This document shows positions 1 to 7,036 of a stretch of 12,599 bases of DNA, one piece after another. The stretch's first letter is position 1; each line of letters opens with the position of its first letter. The translations under genes and the position numbers were made by a program. Source of the DNA: Pseudomonadaceae bacterium UBA836 (GTDB lineage: Bacteria > Pseudomonadota > Gammaproteobacteria > Pseudomonadales > Pseudomonadaceae); the NCBI GenBank assembly GCA_002296055.1, contig DBHE01000178.1, positions 1 to 12,599 of the forward strand, given 5' to 3'. The notes beneath the pieces were generated by a model. It saw only the letters and a list, made by a program, of their open reading frames with translations, searched no databases and had not been told where the DNA came from.

Positions 1-1
1 T

Positions 2-127
2 CTAGGAAATCCGGGGCGATTCATCATTTAAGCGATTCAGCGTACGTTCGCTTCCGCCTTCGGCCATTGCAAGCGAGGAAGCAACGGTCAGAATAAAAGG
101 AACGATTACTTTGGTTATGCGGTTCAT
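2..127 (-). CDS. Small secreted PtrA-like peptide, 41 aa (possibly truncated)
   Basis: An ATG at 127-125 opens a 41-residue frame ending at TAG (4-2). Residues 1-22 form a clear signal peptide: a basic start (MNRITK), a hydrophobic core, and an Ala-Met-Ala cleavage site. The mature part starts AEGGSERTLNRL, which resembles the N-terminal motif (AEGGxxRTFxRM) that I recall for the Pseudomonas PtrA family, small periplasmic proteins induced by copper through CopRS. A good ribosome site (AAGAGGTG) lies about 7 bases upstream of the ATG. PtrA of P. aeruginosa is about 60 residues and this product stops earlier, so it may be a shortened or decayed copy, or a naturally short relative. The last mature residues (NDESPRIS) do not look like the family. 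Its position behind a CopR-like box supports a copper-stress role. The function itself is inferred and no metal ligands are obvious. Confidence 0.6.
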   Translation of the reverse strand: MNRITKVIVPFILTVASSLAMAEGGSERTLNRLNDESPRIS

Positions 128-158
128 GGTTTGCACCTCTTGGTTAGTTGATGCCTGT

Positions 159-166
159 AGATTAAA
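159..166 (-). promoter_or_regulatory. Possible -10 element for the PtrA-like gene
   Basis: On the minus strand the overlapping hexamers TTTAAT (166-161, five of six matches to TATAAT) and TAATCT (164-159) lie 42-44 bases downstream of the centre of the CopR-like box at 198-213. They are about 35 bases upstream of the ATG at 127. No convincing -35 element is visible, which would fit an activator-dependent promoter. This is a pattern match only. Confidence 0.4.
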
Positions 167-197
167 GGCTTGCTACTTACAAGAAGCTGTTGCCAAG

Positions 198-213
198 GTT
201 ACAAAGCGGTAAT
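198..213 (-). promoter_or_regulatory. Candidate CopR/CusR box upstream of the PtrA-like gene
   Basis: On the plus strand this reads GTTACAAAGCGGTAAT, an inverted repeat TTACA-N4-GGTAA. It departs by one base from the ideal TTACA-N4-TGTAA that resembles sites bound by copper-responsive CopR/CusR regulators. On the minus strand it aligns at 10 of 16 positions with the better box at 9527-9542 upstream of the copper ATPase. It lies about 70 bases before the start codon, where an activator site is expected. No regulator gene is in the window. Confidence 0.45.
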
Positions 214-234
214 CGCTTCATTCTCGTGTTGGTA

Positions 235-258
235 CGACCGCCGCGCCTGCGGCGGTCG
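235..258 (-). terminator. Strong hairpin after cusF, probable transcription terminator
   Basis: A perfect 10-base-pair GC-rich stem (235-244 with 249-258) closes a 4-base loop. It starts 11 bases past the cusF stop codon, so it sits where the cus operon should end. The minus-strand transcript has no uridine run after the stem, so it is not a textbook Rho-independent terminator. In the plus direction the stem is followed by a pyrimidine-rich stretch. It may act as a partial terminator or protect the 3' end of the mRNA. Confidence 0.5.
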
Positions 259-269
259 CTTTCTGCTCT

Positions 270-626
270 TTACTGCTTTTCGATGCGCGTAATGGTGGAA
301 TCCATACCTTCCGAGGAGAACTCGAATTCGACCTGGTCCCCTTCTTTCAGCGTTTGGAGCTGATCAGGCTTTGCTTTGAAGCCCATCGTCATCGACGGCC
401 AGCCCAACGCTTCGACCGGGCCGTGGGCAATGGTGACGGTTCCGCTCTCGGTGTTTACTTTCTTGACCGTACCTGTGGCTGTAGCGGTCTGTCCCGCCGA
501 CTTCTGGTCCATTGGCATGTTCATGCCTTTGTGATCCATCGGCATGCCGTCCATTGGCTCCTTGTCGGCGGCATAGGCGACTGGTACTAGGAAGAGTGAG
601 GCAAGGGTGATGTGCTTGATGTTCAT
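270..626 (-). CDS. cusF: Periplasmic Cu(I)/Ag(I)-binding protein CusF
   Basis: This is a 118-residue periplasmic metallochaperone that delivers Cu(I) or Ag(I) to the CusCBA pump. Residues 1-19 are a signal peptide (cleavage near VAYA-A). Residues 24-40 form a Met-rich linker with repeated MDxMPM-like steps. Residues 50-118 are the CusF beta-barrel, with the complete metal site of the family: His68, Trp76, Met79 and Met81 (LGWPSMTM). In E. coli CusF the corresponding ligands are H36, W44, M47 and M49. The frame stays open upstream to 803 inside cusA, but the ATG at 626-624 is preferred: it has GGAG 7 bases upstream and begins the signal peptide. The ATG overlaps the cusA stop (ATGA), so translation is probably coupled. 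It is the last gene of the cus operon, and a hairpin follows it. Confidence 0.93.
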   Translation of the reverse strand: MNIKHITLASLFLVPVAYAADKEPMDGMPMDHKGMNMPMDQKSAGQTATATGTVKKVNTESGTVTIAHGPVEALGWPSMTMGFKAKPDQLQTLKEGDQVEFEFSSEGMDSTITRIEKQ

Positions 627-3600
627 AGATGTTCTCCAGGGGAGTTGGTTGCTTGCTGGGGTGTTACACGCAATTGCCGGCGGCGCATCAGCAGGTAAGC
701 TGCCGGCAGAACGAACAAGGAGAGCAAAGGCGCGGTGATCATGCCGCCTACCATTGGCGCGGCGATGCGGCTCATGATTTCGCTGCCGGTCCCGCCGCCC
801 CAAAGGATGGGAAGCAGACCGGCGATGATTACTGCGACAGTCATGGCCTTAGGGCGCACCCGTTGCACAGCGCCTTCGCGAATCGCGTCGAGGAGGGCGC
901 CCTCACTTTGAGCTCCGGCATCAAGGCGCTCGATCCAGGCATTCTTTAGGTACAGCAACATGATCACACCGAACTCTGCAGAAACCCCTGCGAGCGCAAT
1001 GAAGCCGATACCTGTCGCGACGGAGAGGTTGTACCCCAGCAGATACAGGAACCAGACGCCACCGGTCAGGGCGAATGGCAGCGTAGCCATGATGAGCAGC
1101 GCCTCGCCAAAGCGGGCAAACGTGAGGTAAAGCAAGACAAAAATGATCAGCAAGGTAGCCGGCACGACGAGCTTCAGCTTCGCATTAGCTCGCTCCATGA
1201 ATTCGAATTGGCCGGAATAGCTGATGCTCATGCCGGACTCGAGTTGGACCCCTTCGCTGATTTTTTTCCTCAGATCGCCCACGACCGCCGCCATGTCGCG
1301 GCCACGAACATCAACGTAAACCCAACCCGATAGCCTTGCGTTTTCGCTTTTGAGCATGGGCGGCCCATCGGTCACCTGTACCTTGGCCACCGTCCCCAAG
1401 GTGATCTGACTGCCTTGCGGCGTGTAGATAGGCAGGTTGCGCAGATCGGTTATCGAGTCGCGCCATTCGCGACCATAGCGGAGGTTGATCGGATACCTGG
1501 CGAGCCCTTCCACGGTTTCACCAATGGTTTGACCACCGATGGCACCGGCCACAATCGATTGCACGTCCGCGATATTCAGGCCGTAGCGTGCGGCGGCGAC
1601 ACGATCGATATCCACATCGATATACCTGCCGCCGGTCAGTCTCTCAGCAAGCGCCGAACTGACCCCAGGCACCGTTTTGGCGATTTTTTCCACTGCCTGG
1701 GTGGCGTTGTCGATCTGTGCCAAGTCAGTGCCATACACTTTCACCCCGATCGGGCTCTTGATACCCGTCGCCAGCATATCGATACGGTTTCGAATCGGCG
1801 GGATCCACAGATTGGCTAATCCAGGTACCTGTACGGTGCGATCCAACTCCTCAACCAGCTTGTCAGGCGTCATCCCAGGGCGCCATTGATCCTTCGGCTT
1901 GAACTGAATGGTCGTCTCGAACATTTCCAGCGGGGCGGGATCGGTAGCGGTGTCGGCTCGACCAGCCTTGCCGAACACATGTGCGACCTCTGGAACCGTT
2001 TTGATCAGCCGGTCTGTCTGTTGCAATAGCTCGGAAGCCTTCTGAGCGGAGAGGCCTGGAAGTGCAGTGGGCATATAAAGGAGGTCGCCTTCATCCAGCG
2101 GTGGCAAGAACTCCCCACCGAGGCGAGAGGCGGGCCACAAGCCAGTCAGAAAAACCAGAACCGCCACCAGCAGGGTCATCTTGGGCCAGCGCAGCACCGC
2201 ATCCAGGGCCGGCTTGTAGATCCAGATGAGGCCACGGTTGAGCGGATTGCGGTGTTCATCCGGGATTTTGCCCCGTATCCAATACCCCATGAGTACTGGA
2301 ACCAGCGTGACGGACAGGCCCGCGGCGGCCGCCATTGCATAGGTTTTGGTGAACGCCAGTGGACCGAACAGTCGGCCTTCCTGCGCCTCCAGGGTGAACA
2401 CTGGTATGAACGACAGCGTGATGATCAGCAGGCTGAAGAACAGTGCCGGCCCGACTTCAACGGCCGCGTCAGTGATTACCTTCCAGTGCTCTTGGCCCTT
2501 CAAAGTTGAGCCAGGATGCCGCTTGTGCCAGCCCTCGATGTGCTTGTGGGCGTTTTCGATCATGACGATTGCCGCGTCGACCATCGCTCCGATCGCGATC
2601 GCGATGCCGCCCAACGACATGATGTTTGCGTTGATGCCTTGCCGCTGCATGATGATAAAAGCAATCAGGATGCCGATCGGCAACGAAACGATGGCGACCA
2701 GAGATGAGCGCAGGTGCCACAGGAATATTGCGCAAACCAGCGCAACGACAATGAATTCCTCGATGAGCTTGTGGGTGAGGTTTTCAACGGCACTGTCGAT
2801 CAGCTTGCTACGGTCGTAAGTCGTGACGATTTCAACGCCTTCGGGAAGGCTCGCTTTGAGCTCATCAAGCTTGGTTTGAACGGCAGCGATGGTTTCGCGA
2901 GCGTTCTTGCCGCTACGCAGGATAACGACTCCACCGACTACCTCACCTTCGCCATCAAGCTCGGCAATACCCCTGCGCATTTCCGGGCCGAGCTGGATAT
3001 GCGCAACGTCCCCTAGCGTCACAGGCACGCCGCCGTCGAGACGCAAAGGAATGGCTCGAAAGTCCTTGAGAGTCTCCAGATACCCTGTCGCACGAACCAT
3101 GAACTCGGTTTCTGCTAGCTCTAGAACGCTCCCGCCAGTTTCACGGTTGGCCTCATCGATCGCCTTTGCAATCTGCTGCTGCGTCACGCCCCTGCTGGCC
3201 ATGCGTACGGGATCGAGTACGACCTGGTACTGCTTGACCATCCCGCCTATGGGCGCGACTTCCGCCACGTTGGGCAATGTTTTGAGCTCATAGCGCAGAA
3301 ACCAGTCCTGCAGGGAGCGCAGCTGCGAGAGGTCATGTTTGCCCGTTCGGTCCACCAAAGCATACTGGTAGATCCAACCAACACCCGTGGCGTCGGGCCC
3401 CAAGGCAGGTTTGGCGGCAGCGGGAAGCCGACTCTGCACCTGACTCAGGTACTCAAGCACCCGCGAACGGGCCCAATAGAGGTCTGTGCCGTCCTCGAAC
3501 AGGACGTACACGTAGCTATCCCCGAAGAAGGAGTAGCCGCGGACTGTCTTCGCGCCGGGGACAGACAGCATGGTCGTCGTCAGCGGGTAGGTGACCTGAT

Positions 3601-3787
3601 TCTCGACAATCTGCGGCGCCTGCCCTGGGTATGGCGTGCGAATTATGACCTGAACGTCGGAAAGGTCTGGCAACGCATCGACAGCGGTGTTCTTGACCGA
3701 CCAGATACCCCAGGCGACCGCAAACAAAGTGGCGAGCAAGATCAGTAAGCGGTTGGCCACTGACCATCGGATTATGGCTGCGATCAT
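623..3787 (-). CDS. cusA: Heavy-metal efflux RND pump CusA (Cu/Ag-specific inner-membrane transporter)
   Basis: This is the 1054-residue proton-driven inner-membrane pump of the CusCBA system, which exports Cu(I)/Ag(I) from the periplasm or cytoplasm. Its length is close to E. coli CusA (1047). It opens with the first membrane helix (about 10-30) and shows the HME-RND proton-relay signature in the fourth helix, [13 protein letters not shown] with Asp404. The three methionines that bind metal in E. coli CusA (M573, M623, M672) are all present here as Met572 (LLYMP), Met622 (APLEMFET) and Met671 (NRIDML). This indicates monovalent copper/silver specificity rather than a divalent CzcA-type pump. 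The last helices carry the [12 protein letters not shown] motif (about 935-960). The ATG at 3787 overlaps the cusB stop and has GGGGG 6 bases upstream; the TGA overlaps the cusF start. The gene appears intact. Confidence 0.96.
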   Translation of the reverse strand: MIAAIIRWSVANRLLILLATLFAVAWGIWSVKNTAVDALPDLSDVQVIIRTPYPGQAPQIVENQVTYPLTTTMLSVPGAKTVRGYSFFGDSYVYVLFEDGTDLYWARSRVLEYLSQVQSRLPAAAKPALGPDATGVGWIYQYALVDRTGKHDLSQLRSLQDWFLRYELKTLPNVAEVAPIGGMVKQYQVVLDPVRMASRGVTQQQIAKAIDEANRETGGSVLELAETEFMVRATGYLETLKDFRAIPLRLDGGVPVTLGDVAHIQLGPEMRRGIAELDGEGEVVGGVVILRSGKNARETIAAVQTKLDELKASLPEGVEIVTTYDRSKLIDSAVENLTHKLIEEFIVVALVCAIFLWHLRSSLVAIVSLPIGILIAFIIMQRQGINANIMSLGGIAIAIGAMVDAAIVMIENAHKHIEGWHKRHPGSTLKGQEHWKVITDAAVEVGPALFFSLLIITLSFIPVFTLEAQEGRLFGPLAFTKTYAMAAAAGLSVTLVPVLMGYWIRGKIPDEHRNPLNRGLIWIYKPALDAVLRWPKMTLLVAVLVFLTGLWPASRLGGEFLPPLDEGDLLYMPTALPGLSAQKASELLQQTDRLIKTVPEVAHVFGKAGRADTATDPAPLEMFETTIQFKPKDQWRPGMTPDKLVEELDRTVQVPGLANLWIPPIRNRIDMLATGIKSPIGVKVYGTDLAQIDNATQAVEKIAKTVPGVSSALAERLTGGRYIDVDIDRVAAARYGLNIADVQSIVAGAIGGQTIGETVEGLARYPINLRYGREWRDSITDLRNLPIYTPQGSQITLGTVAKVQVTDGPPMLKSENARLSGWVYVDVRGRDMAAVVGDLRKKISEGVQLESGMSISYSGQFEFMERANAKLKLVVPATLLIIFVLLYLTFARFGEALLIMATLPFALTGGVWFLYLLGYNLSVATGIGFIALAGVSAEFGVIMLLYLKNAWIERLDAGAQSEGALLDAIREGAVQRVRPKAMTVAVIIAGLLPILWGGGTGSEIMSRIAAPMVGGMITAPLLSLFVLPAAYLLMRRRQLRVTPQQATNSPGEHL

Positions 3788-5232
3788 TGCTGGCCCCCGA
3801 GCTTCTCGATGCGCTCGATGATCAGGCCTTCGTCGCTTTCACGCACGCCAACACGGACGCGGTCGCCCGTTTGCAAGCCTGATAAGAGGGACTGATCGGC
3901 AACCGGGAAGGACATGGTCATCCCAGGCATGTTCAGCGTCTTGAACGGCCCATGTGACAGGCCAACCATGCCATCTTCCAGGCTGACGACCGTGCCTTCA
4001 GCCTCGTGCAAAGCAGGACCGGTGGAAGATGTAGGCTGCTCCAAACCCTGAGCGGTCAGTCCGCGTAGGCTAGCCTCGGAATCCAGGAGGAACTGACCGG
4101 ACGCCACCACCTTCTGACCGGCTTCCAGCCCTTCAAGTACCTCTGTTTTGTCATCGAATTCTCGACCGGTGCGGACCTCAACGGGACGGTAACGGCCTTC
4201 ATCCTCAGCGAGCATCACCAATGCTCGCCGGCCGGTGCGAATGACCGCCTCGGTTGGGATGACCAAGGCATCTTCAACATTGCGACTCAACGTCACCTCG
4301 GCCGTCATGCCAGGACGAAGCCGCTGTTGTGGGTTAGGTAGCTCAACCCGGACACGCACAGTGCGGCTATCCAGGTTGGCCTGCGATAGTACAGTCTGGA
4401 TCGTTCCTTCCAGCGTTTCGCCCGAAAAAGCGGGCAGGCGCGCAGTTACTGATTGCCCAGGCGCTAAATGTGCGATCTGCGCCTCTGGTACTGCAACTTC
4501 TAGCCAAACCGTGTCCAGCCCATTGACACGCGCAAGAGATGCGCCGGCGGGTACGGTCATGCCCTCGCGGACATCAAGACTTTCTAATACGCCACCGATC
4601 GGGCTCGTCACGGTCCAGACGGGGCGCGCTTTACCGGTCCGTTCCAGCTGCGCAATGACCTCTGCCGGCATGCCGGCAAGGCGCAACCGCTGACGGGCTG
4701 CTGCGAGCAGCTGGGGTTCGCCGATCTTTCTCAGTGCTAGGTACTCTTCCTGTGCAGCAGCCCACTCAGGGATAAGCAGATCTGCAAGCGGCGCCCCTTT
4801 CTCAATGACGTCTTCCGGCGCTCGGTCGTAGACGCGCTCGACGAAGCCCCCGGCGCGCGCCTGCACGACAGCCACGTCTCGCTCGTCAAACATCAATGCA
4901 CCTGTGGCTTCGAGCGATTGGCTAATTGACTCACGTGTTGCGGTCGCCAGGCGCATGCCAAGGTTCTGCGTCACGCTCGGATCGATGCTCATCGACGCCC
5001 CGTCGCCTCCCTCATCGGCATAGCGCGGGACTAGATCCATGTCCATGAATGGGGACTTTCCTGGCTCATCGAACTTCTGTTGCGGATACATCGGGTCGTA
5101 CCAATAAAGCACCTCCTTGCCTTCATCTGCCGCTTGGGCAAAGACAGAAGTAGACAGAGCGACAAGGCTCGCCGTACTGATAATCAGCGGGAGGCTTAGG
5201 ACGACGGCCAGCCGTTTGAGTTGAAATGTCAT
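3784..5232 (-). CDS. cusB: Periplasmic adaptor CusB with a C-terminal CusF domain (SilB-like)
   Basis: This is the 482-residue membrane-fusion protein that links CusA to CusC. A signal peptide covers residues 1-34 (cleavage near FAQA-A). Residues 40-70 form the N-terminal metal-binding segment YWYDPMYP...[11 protein letters not shown]. Its three methionines (48, 63 and 65) match the E. coli CusB metal site (M49, M64, M66). The segment is a Met version of the Cys-type heavy-metal-binding domain seen in the ATPase of this cluster. Adaptor hairpin, lipoyl and beta-barrel domains fill about 85-395. Residues 408-482 are an added CusF-like barrel with His427, Met438 and Met440, in which the CusF tryptophan is replaced by Met435. 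E. coli CusB lacks this domain; Cupriavidus SilB has one. The start overlaps the cusC stop (ATGA), with GGAG 10 bases upstream. Confidence 0.95.
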   Translation of the reverse strand: MTFQLKRLAVVLSLPLIISTASLVALSTSVFAQAADEGKEVLYWYDPMYPQQKFDEPGKSPFMDMDLVPRYADEGGDGASMSIDPSVTQNLGMRLATATRESISQSLEATGALMFDERDVAVVQARAGGFVERVYDRAPEDVIEKGAPLADLLIPEWAAAQEEYLALRKIGEPQLLAAARQRLRLAGMPAEVIAQLERTGKARPVWTVTSPIGGVLESLDVREGMTVPAGASLARVNGLDTVWLEVAVPEAQIAHLAPGQSVTARLPAFSGETLEGTIQTVLSQANLDSRTVRVRVELPNPQQRLRPGMTAEVTLSRNVEDALVIPTEAVIRTGRRALVMLAEDEGRYRPVEVRTGREFDDKTEVLEGLEAGQKVVASGQFLLDSEASLRGLTAQGLEQPTSSTGPALHEAEGTVVSLEDGMVGLSHGPFKTLNMPGMTMSFPVADQSLLSGLQTGDRVRVGVRESDEGLIIERIEKLGGQQ

Positions 5233-6482
5233 GGTCGGGTATCTCCAAAGGCGAAATGCAAGCGGGCGTTGCTCAGCGATCGGTCGCGGGCTACGTCAAT
5301 ACGACGCAGGCGGGTCTCGACAAGCTGGCGGCGCGCGTCGATCACGGCGGTCAGCTCGCCGTTCCCGGCGCGGTAGTCCGCCATGGCAAGGCGGACCTTC
5401 TCTTCAGCGAGGGGTAGTAAGGTTTTGTCGAGGCGGATGAGTGCGCGGTCCAGACGCTGATACTCAGCGAGGTCAGTACTCAGCTCTTGGTTGTACAGGC
5501 GCAAGGTCGCTTGGCGCTTAGCCTCGATCTGGGCAAGGCGAGCTCGTTCGGCCGCGATCTTCGGATCCTGCCGAGAGCTGGTAAACAGCGGCAGGTCGAA
5601 GCTGACGCTGAGGTTCACCATGTCGCCGTACTCACGGCCACGTCGCAGGTAGTCGATCCCCCAACTCCAATCCGGTGTTTTCTCTGCGATGGCCTGGTGA
5701 ACCTTTGCCTCCGCTTCACGAGTCATCGGGTCGAAGGCGAGTAACGCCCGGTGCCGGTTCAGGTTGTGCTGATAGTTATCAATGGCGGCAAGCCATTGCG
5801 GCCAGTCACCTGTAAGCGGCTGGCCTGCTAGCTCGCCTATCCAGCGCCGGAGGCCGGCCCGCGCAACAGCCTGGTTACGCAGCAGCTCATCCTCTTGTTC
5901 AGCCAGCAATGCTGCCTCTTGCCTCGGAAGTACGCTGTCTGCGGTTAGTCCGCTGCCGCCAGCAATGCGGGCCTCAACAGCCCGCGAAAGGAGCTGATTC
6001 TCGCTGTAAAGCTGCTTGAAAAGGCTTAGCTTCTGCTCGACCGCGAAGCTAGCGATCCATGCCTCGGCGGTTGCTTGGCGCACACCGAGACGTTCAACCG
6101 TTTGCTGGGCGTTTGCGAGCGCAACACTAGCCTGCGCGGCCTCGACACGAGCGCGCCTTTTCGCTCGGTTTGGCACATCTTGCATGACCCCAACCATTTG
6201 CATGGTCATGGCCTCTTGCTCCAACTGCCAGCGAGCGTCACCTTCAATGGGCACGTTTTGCAGGCCAAGCTTCAGTTTTGGGTCAGGGAGCTCGCCTGCT
6301 GGGATGGCTGCGCTACGCGCTGCCTCTAGGTTGGCGGCTTGCGCATGCAGCGAAGGCGCGTCTTGCTCGGCCACGCTCAGAGCTTGTTCTAAGGTCAAAG
6401 CGGACGCTAACCCTGGAAACGAGAGCGCGCCCATGATCAAGGCGGCCACGTACGGCGGCGCCCAATAAATACGGGGTTTCAT
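5229..6482 (-). CDS. cusC: TolC-family outer-membrane channel CusC/CzcC-type
   Basis: This is the 417-residue outer-membrane factor of the CusCBA pump, forming the exit duct for copper/silver. A signal peptide (about 1-28, cleavage near LASA-L) is followed by the TolC-family start LTLEQALSVAEQ. Next come long alanine/glutamate-rich helical segments in two repeats, typical of these channels (roughly 29-220 and 245-417). Unlike E. coli CusC, there is no cysteine at the cleavage site, so it is not lipidated by the usual route; in this it resembles CzcC-type channels. Metal specificity comes from the downstream cusB and cusA rather than from this protein. The ATG at 6482 has AGGA about 11 bases upstream, a modest site. 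Its TGA overlaps the cusB ATG by four bases. The symbol is assigned by context; czcC-like would be equally fair from the sequence alone. Confidence 0.88.
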   Translation of the reverse strand: MKPRIYWAPPYVAALIMGALSFPGLASALTLEQALSVAEQDAPSLHAQAANLEAARSAAIPAGELPDPKLKLGLQNVPIEGDARWQLEQEAMTMQMVGVMQDVPNRAKRRARVEAAQASVALANAQQTVERLGVRQATAEAWIASFAVEQKLSLFKQLYSENQLLSRAVEARIAGGSGLTADSVLPRQEAALLAEQEDELLRNQAVARAGLRRWIGELAGQPLTGDWPQWLAAIDNYQHNLNRHRALLAFDPMTREAEAKVHQAIAEKTPDWSWGIDYLRRGREYGDMVNLSVSFDLPLFTSSRQDPKIAAERARLAQIEAKRQATLRLYNQELSTDLAEYQRLDRALIRLDKTLLPLAEEKVRLAMADYRAGNGELTAVIDARRQLVETRLRRIDVARDRSLSNARLHFAFGDTRP

Positions 6483-6532
6483 TTGCGAAGGATTCCTGAT
6501 CTTTCATGCGAGCCAAAGGCGCGCAGTAGCCG

Positions 6533-6552
6533 GCCCGAATGCTCACTCGGGC
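6533..6552. other. Small hairpin in the leader before cusC
   Basis: The inverted repeat GCCCGA / TCGGGC (6533-6538 and 6547-6552) has an 8-base loop and lies in the 92-base gap between the CopL-like gene and cusC. It could affect read-through or the start of cusC translation. It has no U-tract and the stem is short, so its role is uncertain. No CopR-like box is visible in this gap, which suggests cusC is transcribed from further upstream. Confidence 0.3.
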
Positions 6553-6574
6553 GGTTCCTATAATTTGATCGGAA

Positions 6575-6955
6575 TTAGACGCGGGGTGGACGCCAGACGG
6601 CGTCTAAAAGGCTAGAGGGGATCAGGCCGTTATAGGGAGTGGTCACGGGTTCAGCAGCAGGCATCAGCTGGGCTTTTATTGAGACAAGCTGAAGGATACT
6701 TGCAGTTTTGCATTCTTGGCCCGTCTTGCAGACGGTCGCCGTTCCATGCTCATTCGCTTCACAGCACTCGTGTTCAGCACCATCATCGGCGCCAACCATC
6801 GAAGCGTGGTCGGTCGTCATGGCGCCCACACCTTCCATATCGGACATCATGTGATGCCCGGACGATCCAACCGTCATGAGCATTTCCGCTATCCCATTGA
6901 TCGGAAGCGCGAGCACTAGCAGCAGGATAAGGAAGGAGCGCATGTAGGACTTCAT
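6575..6955 (-). CDS. Small secreted Met/His/Cys-rich protein, CopL-like
   Basis: This is a 126-residue protein with an N-terminal hydrophobic signal sequence (about 6-23), so it is probably periplasmic. Residues 34-53 are rich in Met and His (GHHMMSDM, then MTTDHASM). Residues 61-83 hold four cysteines and two histidines (HECCEANEH, C76, C82), a plausible copper or silver site. The C-terminus ends in WRPPRV, recalling the RPP ending I remember for CopL and related small proteins next to copper operons. I do not recognise it firmly, so no symbol is given. It lies between the copper ATPase and cusC on the same strand and probably shares their transcript. Two starts are possible, the ATG at 6955 and the ATG at 6943 (MRSFLIL). 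Neither has a good ribosome site; the second gives a more usual signal peptide. Confidence 0.75.
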   Translation of the reverse strand: MKSYMRSFLILLLVLALPINGIAEMLMTVGSSGHHMMSDMEGVGAMTTDHASMVGADDGAEHECCEANEHGTATVCKTGQECKTASILQLVSIKAQLMPAAEPVTTPYNGLIPSSLLDAVWRPPRV

Positions 6956-6961
6956 ATTTTC

Positions 6962-6990
6962 AGTTTACGGGGCAATTCATGAGCAATCAA
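6962..6990 (-). promoter_or_regulatory. Possible sigma-70 promoter for the CopL-like gene
   Basis: On the minus strand TTGATT (6990-6985) and TAAACT (6967-6962) are separated by exactly 17 bases. Each matches four of six consensus positions. The predicted transcription start would fall almost on the ATG at 6955. Use of this promoter would therefore imply a leaderless mRNA or translation from the ATG at 6943. The match is weak and the cistron may simply be read through from the ATPase promoter. Confidence 0.3.
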
Positions 6991-7004
6991 TGAGGCAATC
7001 GGTC

Positions 7005-7036
7005 GCTTCGCAACCGAAGCCTAAGCCGACAGGCTT
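7005..7036 (-). other. Two adjacent hairpins after the copper ATPase gene
   Basis: In the minus-strand transcript, AAGCC-TGTC-GGCTT (7036-7023) is followed two bases later by GCTTCG-GTTG-CGAAGC (7020-7005). The first overlaps the ATPase stop codon. An alternative pairing of AAGCCT (7036-7031) with AGGCTT (7022-7017) would exclude both. No U-tract follows, so this is more likely an attenuating or mRNA-processing element than a strong terminator. Confidence 0.4.

Noticed and set aside
155..200. MerR-type (CueR) operator
   Set aside because: Fragments such as ACCTTGG and CTTG/CAAG are present, but there is no proper dyad between -35 and -10 elements spaced 19 bases apart.
627..803. Upstream extension of cusF (59 extra residues)
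   Set aside because: It lies wholly inside cusA. The extension is Arg/Ala/Pro-rich and would bury the signal peptide. The ATG at 626 has a good ribosome site.
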